Positions 19,192 through 27,742 of a DNA stretch of 64,000 nucleotides are shown piece by piece. The notes beneath the pieces are model-generated. The model saw only the letters and a program-made list of their open reading frames with translations, searched no databases and was not told the origin of the DNA. The DNA lies in the NCBI RefSeq assembly GCF_007744515.1, contig NZ_CP036268.1, positions 347,696 through 411,695 on the forward strand, written 5' to 3'. The position numbers were made by a program, and so were the translations under genes. Position 1 is the stretch's first letter; each line of letters opens with the position of its first letter. This DNA is from Stratiformator vulcanicus. Lineage in GTDB: Bacteria; Planctomycetota; Planctomycetia; Planctomycetales; Planctomycetaceae.

Positions 19192-20549
19192 TGAGTTCGA
19201 TCGCCGAAACGGAATCAGCCGCGACGACATTGCAACCTTCCTTATCTCGAAGATTGATCGCTCGCCACTTCGGTAGTTCTGACGATGCGTTATGCTTGGG
19301 CGGTGTGTCCGTTGATAAACTTGCGTCGAAGTACGGCACGCCGCTATTCATCTATGACGAATCGGTGATGCTCGAAGCGCTGCAATCGTTAAGGGCGGCG
19401 ACGGGCGATTCCGTTGATATCTATTACTCAATGAAAGCGAATCCCACGCAGCGGATTCTTAAGCTTTACTGTTCGCATGGGTGCGGCATTGAGATTGCTT
19501 CGATCGGAGAACTGGAACAGGCTTTGGCTGCCGGTGTTGATCCGAAGCGAATTCTGTTCGCAGGGCCCGGCAAGCAGTCGCATGAGCTTCGTCGAGCGGC
19601 CGAAGTCGGGATTGGGGAAATTCATCTCGAATCACTTCGGGAGGCGGAAGAACTTAATCGCCTTGCGGCTGAGCAAAATCGGACGATTCGAGTCTCATTA
19701 AGGATTAATCCCACCGAGTCGGTGCAAGGCGGAGCCATGCGGATGGGCGGGAAGCCGTCTCCGTTCGGGATTCCGGAGGAGGAGTTGGAGGCAGCGGTGC
19801 TGCGGATCGAAGCGCTTCCTCACCTGCTGCTGGACGGACTTCACCTCTTTACAGGAACGCAAATTCTGCAGGCTGAGATACTGCTCAAGCAGTACGCTCG
19901 GGCTATTGAACTCGCCGGTCGGATTGTTGAACTGACCGGCCGCGCCTTGGGATCGATCGATTTTGGTGGGGGCCTTGGCATTCCCTATTTCGAGCACGAA
20001 GGACATCTCGATCTCGAAGTCTTAAGGGAGGGCTTTAAAGACGTTGCTTCGCAGTTGGCCGATCATCCCCTGCTCTACCGGACGCGGATGATTATCGAGC
20101 CCGGTCGATTTCTGGTCGGCCCGGCCGGCATCTATTTAAGTCGCGTCATCGATGTAAAGATCTCACGGGGCAAAGAGTTCGTGATTACCGACGGCGGAAT
20201 GCATCACCACTTAGCCGCGTCCGGCAATCTGGGTCAAACCATTAAGCGTAATTATCCCATCGTGCTCGCGAATCGACTCGGTGAAGCCGAGTCGCAGCGG
20301 TACGATGTCGTCGGGCCGCTATGTACTCCGCTCGATACGCTCGGGCGAAATGTCGCACTTCCTGGTGTCCAGCCCGGAGATTTGATTGCGGTTCTGCAAT
20401 CGGGGGCTTACGGGCGGTCTTCAAGCCCGATGCAGTTTTTAAGTCACCCGTCGCCTGCTGAGGCCTTGGTGTCAGACGGGACAAGTTCGCTAATTCGACA
20501 TGCTGGCGGTTGGCAGGATCTGATCGGAGAGCAGGTAGTCGATCGCTAG
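19191..20549 (+). CDS. PLP-dependent fold-III decarboxylase (exosortase-associated type)
   Basis: About 452 aa of the ornithine/diaminopimelate decarboxylase fold-III family, which decarboxylates basic amino acids. PLP Lys82 lies in YYSMKAN. Other family motifs seen are GGGLGIPY, the phosphate-binding EPGRF, GPLCTPLDT with the catalytic Cys, and GAYGRSSSP. ATG 19191 overlaps the ligase stop (TGATG); an in-frame GTG lies one codon earlier. Coupling with the ligase suggests the substrate may be carried or processed by the adjacent ACP system, as proposed for exosortase A-associated homologues. It is not a plain lysA by context, since no lysine genes adjoin. Confidence 0.88.
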   Translation: MSSIAETESAATTLQPSLSRRLIARHFGSSDDALCLGGVSVDKLASKYGTPLFIYDESVMLEALQSLRAATGDSVDIYYSMKANPTQRILKLYCSHGCGIEIASIGELEQALAAGVDPKRILFAGPGKQSHELRRAAEVGIGEIHLESLREAEELNRLAAEQNRTIRVSLRINPTESVQGGAMRMGGKPSPFGIPEEELEAAVLRIEALPHLLLDGLHLFTGTQILQAEILLKQYARAIELAGRIVELTGRALGSIDFGGGLGIPYFEHEGHLDLEVLREGFKDVASQLADHPLLYRTRMIIEPGRFLVGPAGIYLSRVIDVKISRGKEFVITDGGMHHHLAASGNLGQTIKRNYPIVLANRLGEAESQRYDVVGPLCTPLDTLGRNVALPGVQPGDLIAVLQSGAYGRSSSPMQFLSHPSPAEALVSDGTSSLIRHAGGWQDLIGEQVVDR

Positions 20550-20713
20550 AAGCGATTTCAATACCAGCCGGAGGCGGAAGCCGATGGTTGATCAACCAGC
20601 GATTGTCCCGACGGCTTGCGCCTCGGGCTTGTATGCCGGGCGATTCGAAATCGCTTCCAGGGCAGATTCCTGTGATCCGTGGCGGCTTTCGGATGCGCAA
20701 CGCCCGTTTTGAA

Positions 20714-20734
20714 AGCCCGCTCGTTATGCGGGCT
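20714..20734 (-). terminator. Rho-independent terminator for the GNAT gene
   Basis: On the minus strand a perfect 7-bp stem, AGCCCGC/GCGGGCT with a 7-base loop, is followed by TTTCAAAA. The GNAT stop codon sits in the loop. The facing decarboxylase ends 165 bp away. Confidence 0.65.
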
Positions 20735-21683
20735 GGCCCACCGGTCGGGCAGTCTGCGATGTTTTGGTCGGAAGGAAACGTCGCCCGATCTTCAATAACT
20801 CGTGCTTCATTGTCGGAAGCGTTGTCAGCTTCAAGAAGACAATGTCTGAATAAAGATTGTCGATCTGTCCGGGAGACAGGTTGTCGGATTTATAGAGCCC
20901 GGCCACAGGCGCCCAGAAGTCGAACCCGCTGCGGAAATTGTGCGCTTCCGCGAGCCTCGTATCGACGGCTACGAAGCGCACACCGTGTCGCCGGATGAGA
21001 TGCCGGCGAACCTCGGTTTCCCTGGCTTTAAACACGTCCCAGTTGCTGCAATGGTGAATATGGCAGTACGTGACGCGATGGCGAACGACCTGCGTATAGA
21101 GGAGGTAGCAATCGATGCCGGAATCGCTGAATAGAAGGTGTTCGCAGTTGTAAGGTTGGTGATCCGTTAATATGCGTCGGTCCATCTCATTAACACGGCC
21201 CGCAATCGCATCGGGATCGTGGAGGAAATCTGTCGGACCGATTTTTGATTGATGCCAGAACGAATTGAGTGCGGGGAGTATTCGAAGCTGCGTGCTGATT
21301 TCTTCAAACCCGAGGCGTTTCGAGATCGCCCGCACTTTGTCGCAAGGCGTGAAATGCGTGATGGTATAGCCCTGCATCGAGAGCACCGGCCGCAACAGCG
21401 ACAGGCTGCGACCGCGATAGTCTTCTCGCACCCACCAAGTGTGGAGATTGCAGAACTTGTGGGTGACGCCGTCGATTTCGCGGTCGATAAAGACCATTCC
21501 GATCATGCCAACGACGTCGTCCCCCTCCAGCATGGCGTAGCCGCAATGGCCTTCTTCGGTTGGCCAGGCATAGTCAAAGATGTTTCGCCAATCGCGTTCC
21601 GTGGAGAGCGGGTCGTCCGATGCGAGAAACGAGCGATAGAGGTTCGGAAAAATATCGGCTGTAATTTTTCTAATGACGGGCAT
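20724..21683 (-). CDS. GNAT-family acyltransferase
   Basis: 319 aa. The N-terminal ~150 residues have a GNAT pattern: strand-rich sequence with VVGMIGMVF, then WWVREDYRGRSLSLL at the acetyl-CoA pyrophosphate loop. The C-terminal half has no motif I can name. It lies 58 bp downstream of the ACP gene on the same strand, so the two are likely one unit. It faces the ligase/decarboxylase operon, and GNAT proteins are known members of exosortase A-associated clusters. Acyl transfer from or to the ACP-bound intermediate is inferred. The ATG has no clear Shine-Dalgarno. Confidence 0.75.
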   Translation of the reverse strand: MPVIRKITADIFPNLYRSFLASDDPLSTERDWRNIFDYAWPTEEGHCGYAMLEGDDVVGMIGMVFIDREIDGVTHKFCNLHTWWVREDYRGRSLSLLRPVLSMQGYTITHFTPCDKVRAISKRLGFEEISTQLRILPALNSFWHQSKIGPTDFLHDPDAIAGRVNEMDRRILTDHQPYNCEHLLFSDSGIDCYLLYTQVVRHRVTYCHIHHCSNWDVFKARETEVRRHLIRRHGVRFVAVDTRLAEAHNFRSGFDFWAPVAGLYKSDNLSPGQIDNLYSDIVFLKLTTLPTMKHELLKIGRRFLPTKTSQTARPVGQPA

Positions 21684-21741
21684 TGCTATGAGTGCTGTAA
21701 GGAGGCCGCGAAAATGAAATTCGGGGGCAATCCGGCCTCAA

Positions 21742-22002
21742 TTAGACTCGCTTGGAAATCACGAACTCGACGAGCTTGTCGATCGATTCGAAATTGTCGG
21801 AGACGAGGTCCTCATCGTCCAAAATGAGGTCGAATTCGGTCTCGATATAGGCGACGACATCAAGCGTGCCGAGGGAATCGATCAGCCCGTTTTGCAGTAA
21901 CGATGCATCGTCGGACAACTGCTGCTGCCGCGCGAGCGGAAACTGCTCGTAGACAAAGGCGCGGATCGATTCGCGAACGGTCAGGTCGTCGATGGTTTGC
22001 AT
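21742..22002 (-). CDS. Acyl carrier protein
   Basis: 86 aa from ATG 22002; an upstream in-frame ATG at 22047 would add 15 residues without family support. Ser43 in NGLIDSLGTLDVV is the expected 4'-phosphopantetheine attachment site. The acidic helix TEFDLILDDEDLVSDNF follows, typical of ACPs. It is not a fatty-acid acpP by context, because no fab genes are near. Its partners are probably the AMP ligase at 17572, the decarboxylase and the GNAT protein. Confidence 0.85.
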   Translation of the reverse strand: MQTIDDLTVRESIRAFVYEQFPLARQQQLSDDASLLQNGLIDSLGTLDVVAYIETEFDLILDDEDLVSDNFESIDKLVEFVISKRV

Positions 22003-22240
22003 TGGCCCATTCCGGATATTTCGAGTGAATGACGGGCACGCCGACATGCAGCCGCAAGCCGCCCGTTCTTCGAAACCCTACCGCACGGTTTCCAATGGTG
22101 CGGGACGTCTTGCCGCACATCGACCGATTGGGCTTTCGCGGCTACCGAAATCAAGGAATGACACGAGATGTTGCGTTTTCGAAACTTGCGGCCTGAGCCG
22201 TGTTCCCTTGATCGCAACAGCGATCAGAGACGCATCGTCG

Positions 22241-23647
22241 CTATTCCTGCCAGTCTTTCGGCCAGCGCGGGGCGTACCAGTCTTCGATGCGCTCGCGGAG
22301 GGCTGCGGCCTTCTCCGGGTGATCGCCAATGAGGTTGGTCGTTTCGTCGGGGTCTTCGGCGAGGTTGTAGAGTTCGGTCTCGCCGGTGAGGGTGGTGCCG
22401 GAGGCGGTTTGCTTGTCCCCGGTCGACACGGAGTCTTCGGTCGCGGGGATGATCAGTTTCCAATCGCCCATCCGGCACCATCGGGTGAGCAGGCCCTGCG
22501 TCGGGTCTCGGAGCGATCTGAGATCGTGGGTGTAGACGGCTCCGAAGACGGCATCGCGATCGGTCTTGCCCTTATCGTCAATAATCTCGAGCAGGTTTTC
22601 GCCCGACATCTCTTCGGGGACGCCAAGGCCGGCGGCGTTCAGCGCGGTGACCGGCAGATCGAGTGAGCTGATCAGGCTGTCGTAGCGGGCCGGCGCGACG
22701 TGGCCGGGCCATTTGACCATGATCGGTGTGCGGAGCCCGGCATCGTAGGGGCTGCGTTTCGACTTGGGGGCGAAGTGGTGCCGCCAGTTGGCCGTTTTTT
22801 TGTCGGGGGTGGGTTGAATCCAGCCGTTGTCGCAAACGTAAAGAACGATGGTGTTATCGGTCAGGCCGCGTTCATCGAGGGCATCGAGGACTTGGCCGCA
22901 AGATTCATCGAACCACTCGCACATCGCGTAGTACTTCGCGACGCCGAGTTCACGGCCGGGCGTCCGATACTTCCTGAGAAGTCGCCCCGGCGGATTGTGA
23001 GGCGTGTGGGGAAGAAAGGGCGCATACCAAAGGAAGAACGGTTCACCGGCGGTTTCGTCGAGGAAGTTTTCAATCGGCTCAATGCCCTCGCGGCCAATCT
23101 TGAGGCCCTGATCGCCGTGCCGGCCGCCACGCTCGGGATCGCCTTGCGTCATGCCGTGGGTGAAGCCGCCTTCGGAGTGATGACCTTCCCACCACTTTCC
23201 CGACTGATGGCAGACATAGCCGGCGTCGGAGAGTAGCTCCGGCAGGCGGGGGCAGTGGCGGACGAAGTCAACCATTTCACCCCGCGAAGTGCCCTTGGGC
23301 GGGTCGTTGCCGGTGACGCCGTGCTGGTGCGGGTACTGACCGGTGATCAGCGTGGCGAGGCTCGGTCGGCAGAGACTCGTGGGGACGTACCCGTTCGGGA
23401 AGACGGCCGATTCCGAAGCGAGTCGATCGAGCCGAGGAGTTTGGATGACGGTGTGGCCCATGAAGCCGTAGTCGGTCCAGGCTTGGTCATCGGAGAGGAT
23501 CAAAAGGATGTTGGGCTTTTCTGCCCGCGATTCAGCCCGTGCTTCGCCTGACCCAACGGCGAAGGTTACGCCGAGTGTGAGAATAACGGTCAGGCAGGCT
23601 GGGGTATTTCGGAACATGGCGATCGGCAGAGCTTTGAGGAATTTCAT
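22241..23647 (-). CDS. Secreted sulfatase
   Basis: 468 aa from ATG 23647, which directly begins a signal peptide ending near GEARA. This start is preferred over the upstream ATG 23686. The N-terminal metal-site motif NILLILSDDQAW and the cysteine motif SLCRPSLATLITGQYP are present; Cys93 would be converted to formylglycine. The fifth position of the canonical CxPxR is Leu rather than Arg, a variant I believe is common in planctomycete enzymes. It is expected to hydrolyse sulfate esters of polysaccharides in the periplasm. No anaerobic maturase gene is adjacent. Confidence 0.92.
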   Translation of the reverse strand: MKFLKALPIAMFRNTPACLTVILTLGVTFAVGSGEARAESRAEKPNILLILSDDQAWTDYGFMGHTVIQTPRLDRLASESAVFPNGYVPTSLCRPSLATLITGQYPHQHGVTGNDPPKGTSRGEMVDFVRHCPRLPELLSDAGYVCHQSGKWWEGHHSEGGFTHGMTQGDPERGGRHGDQGLKIGREGIEPIENFLDETAGEPFFLWYAPFLPHTPHNPPGRLLRKYRTPGRELGVAKYYAMCEWFDESCGQVLDALDERGLTDNTIVLYVCDNGWIQPTPDKKTANWRHHFAPKSKRSPYDAGLRTPIMVKWPGHVAPARYDSLISSLDLPVTALNAAGLGVPEEMSGENLLEIIDDKGKTDRDAVFGAVYTHDLRSLRDPTQGLLTRWCRMGDWKLIIPATEDSVSTGDKQTASGTTLTGETELYNLAEDPDETTNLIGDHPEKAAALRERIEDWYAPRWPKDWQE

Positions 23648-23843
23648 CGTGGTCTCAGCAGACCGTTGACACTGGTTGAGCGGCAACCTCTAATAAGGGC
23701 CCCGACAGGTGCAGCGATTTTGATGTGACGCTCGCACCGAACACAAGCGACCCCGGAGACTGGTCGGACAAACCTTCTGTCCGCCTCCCCTCCTTGCCGC
23801 GGGTCCCCAACTCGTTACAAGCACGGAAACTGGAGAATTTGGG

Positions 23844-24206
23844 ATGAACACGCTGCGTAACATTCTGGCCGGGGGCGTCGCGCTCGCCGCTCTCGTCCTT
23901 CTGGCTGCCCCGCAGGCGGAAGCCCGCCCGCAGTACATGAAGCAATTTCCGAAGCAATACCCGGCTCTGCAAGCCGAAGCCAAGATGAACAAGTGCGGCG
24001 TTTGCCACTACGGCAAGTCGAAGAAAAATCTGGACGACTACGGCTCGGCCCTGAAGGGGAAGCTGGGCAAAAAGAACGAGAAAGATGTCGAGAAGATCAC
24101 CGAAGCTCTCGAAGCGATCGAGTCGATGGACAGCTCGGTTGAAGGCAAGACCTTCGGTGACCTGATCGAAGAAGGCAAGCTGCCGGGAACCGATCCGGAA
24201 GAGTAA
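23844..24206 (+). CDS. Small secreted monohaem c-type cytochrome-like protein
   Basis: 120 aa with a clear signal peptide (cleavage near AEARP). A single haem motif CGVCH (Cys51, Cys54, His55) is followed by a Lys-rich stretch and an acidic C-terminus. Methionine or histidine candidates for the sixth ligand are few, so the haem environment is unclear. The gene stands alone between divergent neighbours and is followed by a strong terminator. A periplasmic electron-carrier role is inferred from the motif only. Confidence 0.75.
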   Translation: MNTLRNILAGGVALAALVLLAAPQAEARPQYMKQFPKQYPALQAEAKMNKCGVCHYGKSKKNLDDYGSALKGKLGKKNEKDVEKITEALEAIESMDSSVEGKTFGDLIEEGKLPGTDPEE

Positions 24207-24251
24207 GGCGACTTTCCTGCCGACTCTCGCCGTCACTTTCAGAACTGACTC

Positions 24252-24288
24252 ACAGAGCGGGCACCCAGGCGGTGTCCGCTCTGTTTAT
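24252..24288 (+). terminator. Strong hairpin terminator after the cytochrome-like gene
   Basis: Bases 24252-24265 pair with 24271-24284 in a 14-bp stem (ACAGAGCGG/CCGCTCTGT core, one G-T pair) with loop CAGGC, followed by TTATT. It lies 46 bp after the stop at 24206. Confidence 0.8.
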
Positions 24289-24332
24289 TGATAGGCCGTT
24301 CGTTGCGCCCCGGTCCCGAAATCGCGAGAGCC

Positions 24333-24349
24333 GAGAGCTGACAGCTCTC
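24333..24349 (-). terminator. Hairpin at the 3' end of odhB
   Basis: GAGAGCT and AGCTCTC (24333-24339 and 24343-24349) form a perfect 7-bp stem with a 3-base loop directly after the odhB stop. There is no T-run, so termination is only a possibility. Confidence 0.35.
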
Positions 24350-25630
24350 TCACGCTTCAATCAGCATCCGCGTGGGATGCTCGATCGTCTCTTTGATGCG
24401 TTTCAGGAAGGTTACCGCTTCCCGGCCGTCGACGACGCGGTGATCGTAAGTCAGCGCGATATACATCATCGGTCGGGCGACGACCTGCCCGTCGACGACC
24501 ACCGGCCGCTCGACGATGTTGTGCATCCCCAAGACGCCCGATTGGGGCGGATTGACGATCGGCGTCGACAGCAAAGAGCCGTAGATGCCACCGTTCGTGA
24601 TGGTGAAGGTGCCGCCGGACAGCTCTTCGAGATCGATTTTGTTCTCTTTGGCGCGTCGGCCGAAATCGGAAATTTTCATTTCGATTTCGGCGAAGCCCAT
24701 CTGTTCGGCATTTCTCAGGACCGGCACGACCAATCCCTTTCCGCCGCCGACCGCGATTCCGATGTCGCAGTAATTCTGATAAACGAGTTCGTTGCCGTCG
24801 ATCTGAGCACCAACCTGGGGGATCTCACGCAATGCGTCGACGGCTGCTTTCACGAAGAACGACATGAAGCCGAGCTTCACGCCATATCGATTGACGAAGT
24901 CGTCCTGAAACTGCTTCCGCAGCGACATCACGAGGGACATGTCGATTTCGTTGAATGTCGTCAGTAATGCCGCGTTCGTTTGGGCTTCGACCAATCGCTC
25001 CGCGATTCGGCGGCGGATCGGACTGATTGCTTTTCGACGCTCGGTGCGTTCGCCCGTCGGCTTCGACAACGCGGCGGACGACTGGGCTTGATCCGATTTC
25101 GTCGAAGACGGCAGGGTCGGAGTGGTCGACCGCGACGGTGCGTCGGATGTCCGCGCCGGACCCCGTCCGTGTCGCAGCACGTCTTCTTTCAAGAGGCGTC
25201 CGCCCGGCCCGGTTGCGGGGACTTCCTCCGCCGACAGGCCGCGCTCGGCGAGTTCGCGCTTCGCCCCCGGCATGACGATCCGTTCTGATTCGCGGGGCGG
25301 CGTCGATGCGCCGCTGCCTTTTGAATCGGACGAGGAAGCGGCTTGCGGTGCCGGATCGGACGAACCGCCGCTGTCTGATTCGGCCGGCGCTTCGGCTTCT
25401 TCGATCAGCGCGATCACCTCGTCGATCTCGGCCATCTCCCCGGCCTGCTTCAGAAGTTTGACCACATTCCCGCTGATTGGCGAAGGCACCTCGACCGTCG
25501 CTTTGTCGGTCTCAAGCTCGGCGACATCGTCATCAACTTCGACGTAGTCCCCCTCGCCGACGTGCCAAGCGCTGATTTGGACTTCCGTAATCGACTCCCC
25601 GACTTGCGGGATCTTCACTTCGACGGGCAT
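24350..25630 (-). CDS. odhB: 2-oxoglutarate dehydrogenase E2 (dihydrolipoamide succinyltransferase)
   Basis: 426 aa from ATG 25630, where the lipoyl domain begins; the longer frame upstream has no family match. The lipoyl domain spans residues 1-78 with lipoyl-Lys43 in [11 protein letters not shown]. An Ala/Pro/Ser-rich linker and peripheral subunit-binding domain ([25 protein letters not shown]) follow. The C-terminal catalytic domain has His397 and Asp401 in DHRVVDG. It transfers succinyl from E1-bound intermediate to CoA in the TCA cycle. The E1 and E3 genes are not in the window, so this E2 is separated from its usual operon partners, at least locally. Confidence 0.93.
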   Translation of the reverse strand: MPVEVKIPQVGESITEVQISAWHVGEGDYVEVDDDVAELETDKATVEVPSPISGNVVKLLKQAGEMAEIDEVIALIEEAEAPAESDSGGSSDPAPQAASSSDSKGSGASTPPRESERIVMPGAKRELAERGLSAEEVPATGPGGRLLKEDVLRHGRGPARTSDAPSRSTTPTLPSSTKSDQAQSSAALSKPTGERTERRKAISPIRRRIAERLVEAQTNAALLTTFNEIDMSLVMSLRKQFQDDFVNRYGVKLGFMSFFVKAAVDALREIPQVGAQIDGNELVYQNYCDIGIAVGGGKGLVVPVLRNAEQMGFAEIEMKISDFGRRAKENKIDLEELSGGTFTITNGGIYGSLLSTPIVNPPQSGVLGMHNIVERPVVVDGQVVARPMMYIALTYDHRVVDGREAVTFLKRIKETIEHPTRMLIEA

Positions 25631-25744
25631 CACTGACTTTCGGATTTTGCGGACAGAACGCGAAGACCCCCCGATTGTGCCCGAACCGCCCGCGCAACTC
25701 CACCGCAGCGGGTGAAGGGCAACCACGTTTTGCAGGTGGTGGGC

Positions 25745-27565
25745 TTACGGATGGTCGGCGGCGAGGGCGGCTCTGAGATCGGCCGCGGCGAGATAGTAGA
25801 GCAGCAACGCATCGACGGCTTTTTCGGCGATTTCGAAGGCGTACTGCTCGCGGAGCGTCACTTTCAACAGGTCGGACAGGCCGAGTTCAAAATTGCGGCG
25901 CTCGATTTGGGCGAGCCGTTCCGCGTATTCGACCGCGTCCTGCGCCTGCTCGACCTGTTCGTAGGCCGAGATCAGTCCCGCGTAAGCCGCCCGCACATCG
26001 GCGACGACTTTATCGGCGACAAGCTGCTGTTTCGCGGAGAGCTGCGCCATCTTACCTTCGATGGCCGCCATCTTTCCGCGAGCCTTACGGCGCTGCAGCG
26101 GCAGATCGAAAAACAGGCCGGCTTCAAGTTCAAAATCTCCCTTGTCATCGATCGACCGGGACGCCTGCAGTCCGACATCCTGCGAACCGACAACCATCGT
26201 ATCGAGATTCGGCTGGAAATCGTTTTGAGCCTGAGCCATGTCGACATTTAACTGCCGACGGGTCAGCCGCAATATTTCCAGTTCCGGACGTTGCCGCAGC
26301 GCGACCTCCTGATCGAGGATCACGTTCTCAGCATCGATCGGCTTCGGCTCGGGAAAGATTGGCGCCGCTTCCGGGCCAAGGACGATCGGCATGCCGATTT
26401 CGTCTCTTAAAAAGATCGACAGCTTCACAGCGGCTTGTTGAAGTTTCCGTTCGGCATCGGCCCGCTTGACCTCGCGCTCGGAAACAAGTCTTAAATTGTC
26501 AATTAATACAGGGGGGTCGAGTAGGCCTTCTTCAACCTGTCGGCGAAGTTGATCGGTCCGGTCGTCCGCCAACTTAAGGACGTTGACCGCGATTTTATAC
26601 TTCTCTCCGGTGGCGACCCAGTACCAATATGCGTACGAGGCTTCCTGTACGGACCCGACTAGCTCGGCGTGAATTTCGGGCTCCACGATGAGTTGATCGT
26701 ATTGCGTTCGCCACAGTTCGGCTCTGCGATCGTCGATCTCTCTGTTTCTTAACAGCGGGGCGGCCAGGCCGGCTTTGAATTCACCGCCGTCGTCTGTCTG
26801 TCGCTCTTTATACCAAGGCTGGAAGAACCCTCGTCCGGTTCGATAGCCGGCGAACGCCTCGCCCCCCGTGAAGAGCGGTTGGACCAAACCGATATGCTGC
26901 CGGTAGTTTTTATAAAAGCCGAGCGGCATGTTCTCGCTCGCCGCTTTAAGTTTTAGATCGAACTCGCCGGCCGCGGCCAGGTTTGCTCCCGCCGCCACGT
27001 TCCGGCCAAACCGGGCCGCCCGTATCATCGGGTACGTGTGATAAACCGAAGCCACGACCTCTTCCAGGTTCAGTGTCGACTCCGATTGCTCTCCGTAAAA
27101 TTGATCGAGCGCAGCGCCGTCGGTCTTGCCGTCCGATGTATCCGATTGATCCGCGTCGTCTTGCGTTGCAGGATCGCGATCCGAATCATTTTCGGGACTC
27201 GGACTCGGCAGCGGCGGAACAGGTTGCAGGGTGAATTGAGCCTGCCGAATTTCTTCACCCGATTCCGATTCGTCCGATTTTTTCATCGCACGGTCGACGA
27301 TGGCGTCGACATTAAAATCTGATCGCGCCGCCGAATCGGCGGTCTCCGCCGAAGTGATGGTCCTTGAAGCGACTGTCTCAGAAACGCCCGTATTCGAAGC
27401 GCCGGTCTTCGAAGCGCCCGTCTTCGAAGCGTCCGGCTCCAAAGCAACTACCGTGGGAGCTTCGGTGACGCGCTGAGACGTTTCGACGCAATGCGATTGC
27501 GTCCAGGCACATCCTCCGGCCGAAAGGAGTACCGCGATCGCGCAAAGTCCTTTCATTCGGAACAT
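25745..27565 (-). CDS. TolC-family outer-membrane efflux lipoprotein
   Basis: About 606 aa from ATG 27565 (GTG 27577 and ATG 27556 are alternatives). The N-terminus has a lipoprotein signal with a SAGGC box. A low-complexity Thr/Ser/Ala linker includes a short pentapeptide repeat. Two outer-membrane-efflux domains follow, with coiled-coil regions such as LVADKVVADVRAAYAGLISA and LAQIERRNFELGLSDLL. It would form the outer-membrane and periplasmic channel of the exporter encoded upstream by the HlyD and ABC genes on the same strand. The N-terminal linker of about 150 residues is unusual compared with E. coli TolC. Confidence 0.88.
   Translation of the reverse strand: MFRMKGLCAIAVLLSAGGCAWTQSHCVETSQRVTEAPTVVALEPDASKTGASKTGASNTGVSETVASRTITSAETADSAARSDFNVDAIVDRAMKKSDESESGEEIRQAQFTLQPVPPLPSPSPENDSDRDPATQDDADQSDTSDGKTDGAALDQFYGEQSESTLNLEEVVASVYHTYPMIRAARFGRNVAAGANLAAAGEFDLKLKAASENMPLGFYKNYRQHIGLVQPLFTGGEAFAGYRTGRGFFQPWYKERQTDDGGEFKAGLAAPLLRNREIDDRRAELWRTQYDQLIVEPEIHAELVGSVQEASYAYWYWVATGEKYKIAVNVLKLADDRTDQLRRQVEEGLLDPPVLIDNLRLVSEREVKRADAERKLQQAAVKLSIFLRDEIGMPIVLGPEAAPIFPEPKPIDAENVILDQEVALRQRPELEILRLTRRQLNVDMAQAQNDFQPNLDTMVVGSQDVGLQASRSIDDKGDFELEAGLFFDLPLQRRKARGKMAAIEGKMAQLSAKQQLVADKVVADVRAAYAGLISAYEQVEQAQDAVEYAERLAQIERRNFELGLSDLLKVTLREQYAFEIAEKAVDALLLYYLAAADLRAALAADHP
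27382..27436. repeat. Short tandem 15-bp repeat inside the TolC-like gene
   Basis: About three to four imperfect copies of a unit containing TTCGAAGCGCCCGTC encode the (S/T)-K-T-G-A type pentapeptides in the linker after the lipobox. Such repeats are prone to length variation. Confidence 0.7.
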
Positions 27566-27742
27566 CCACGATCTCACAGGTTTCAGGCGGGAAGTCGTAC
27601 GGCGGCGTCTGTATCAATATTGTCGACGCTCCAGCTTGTACGACTCAAACCGCCTTTCACCGGTAGGGGCTTCCCCGCGGACGTGTATCTGTCGGAGCGT
27701 ATTGCCGACGCGATGCGTAAAGTCTTCCCAAAGTCCGCTTGG

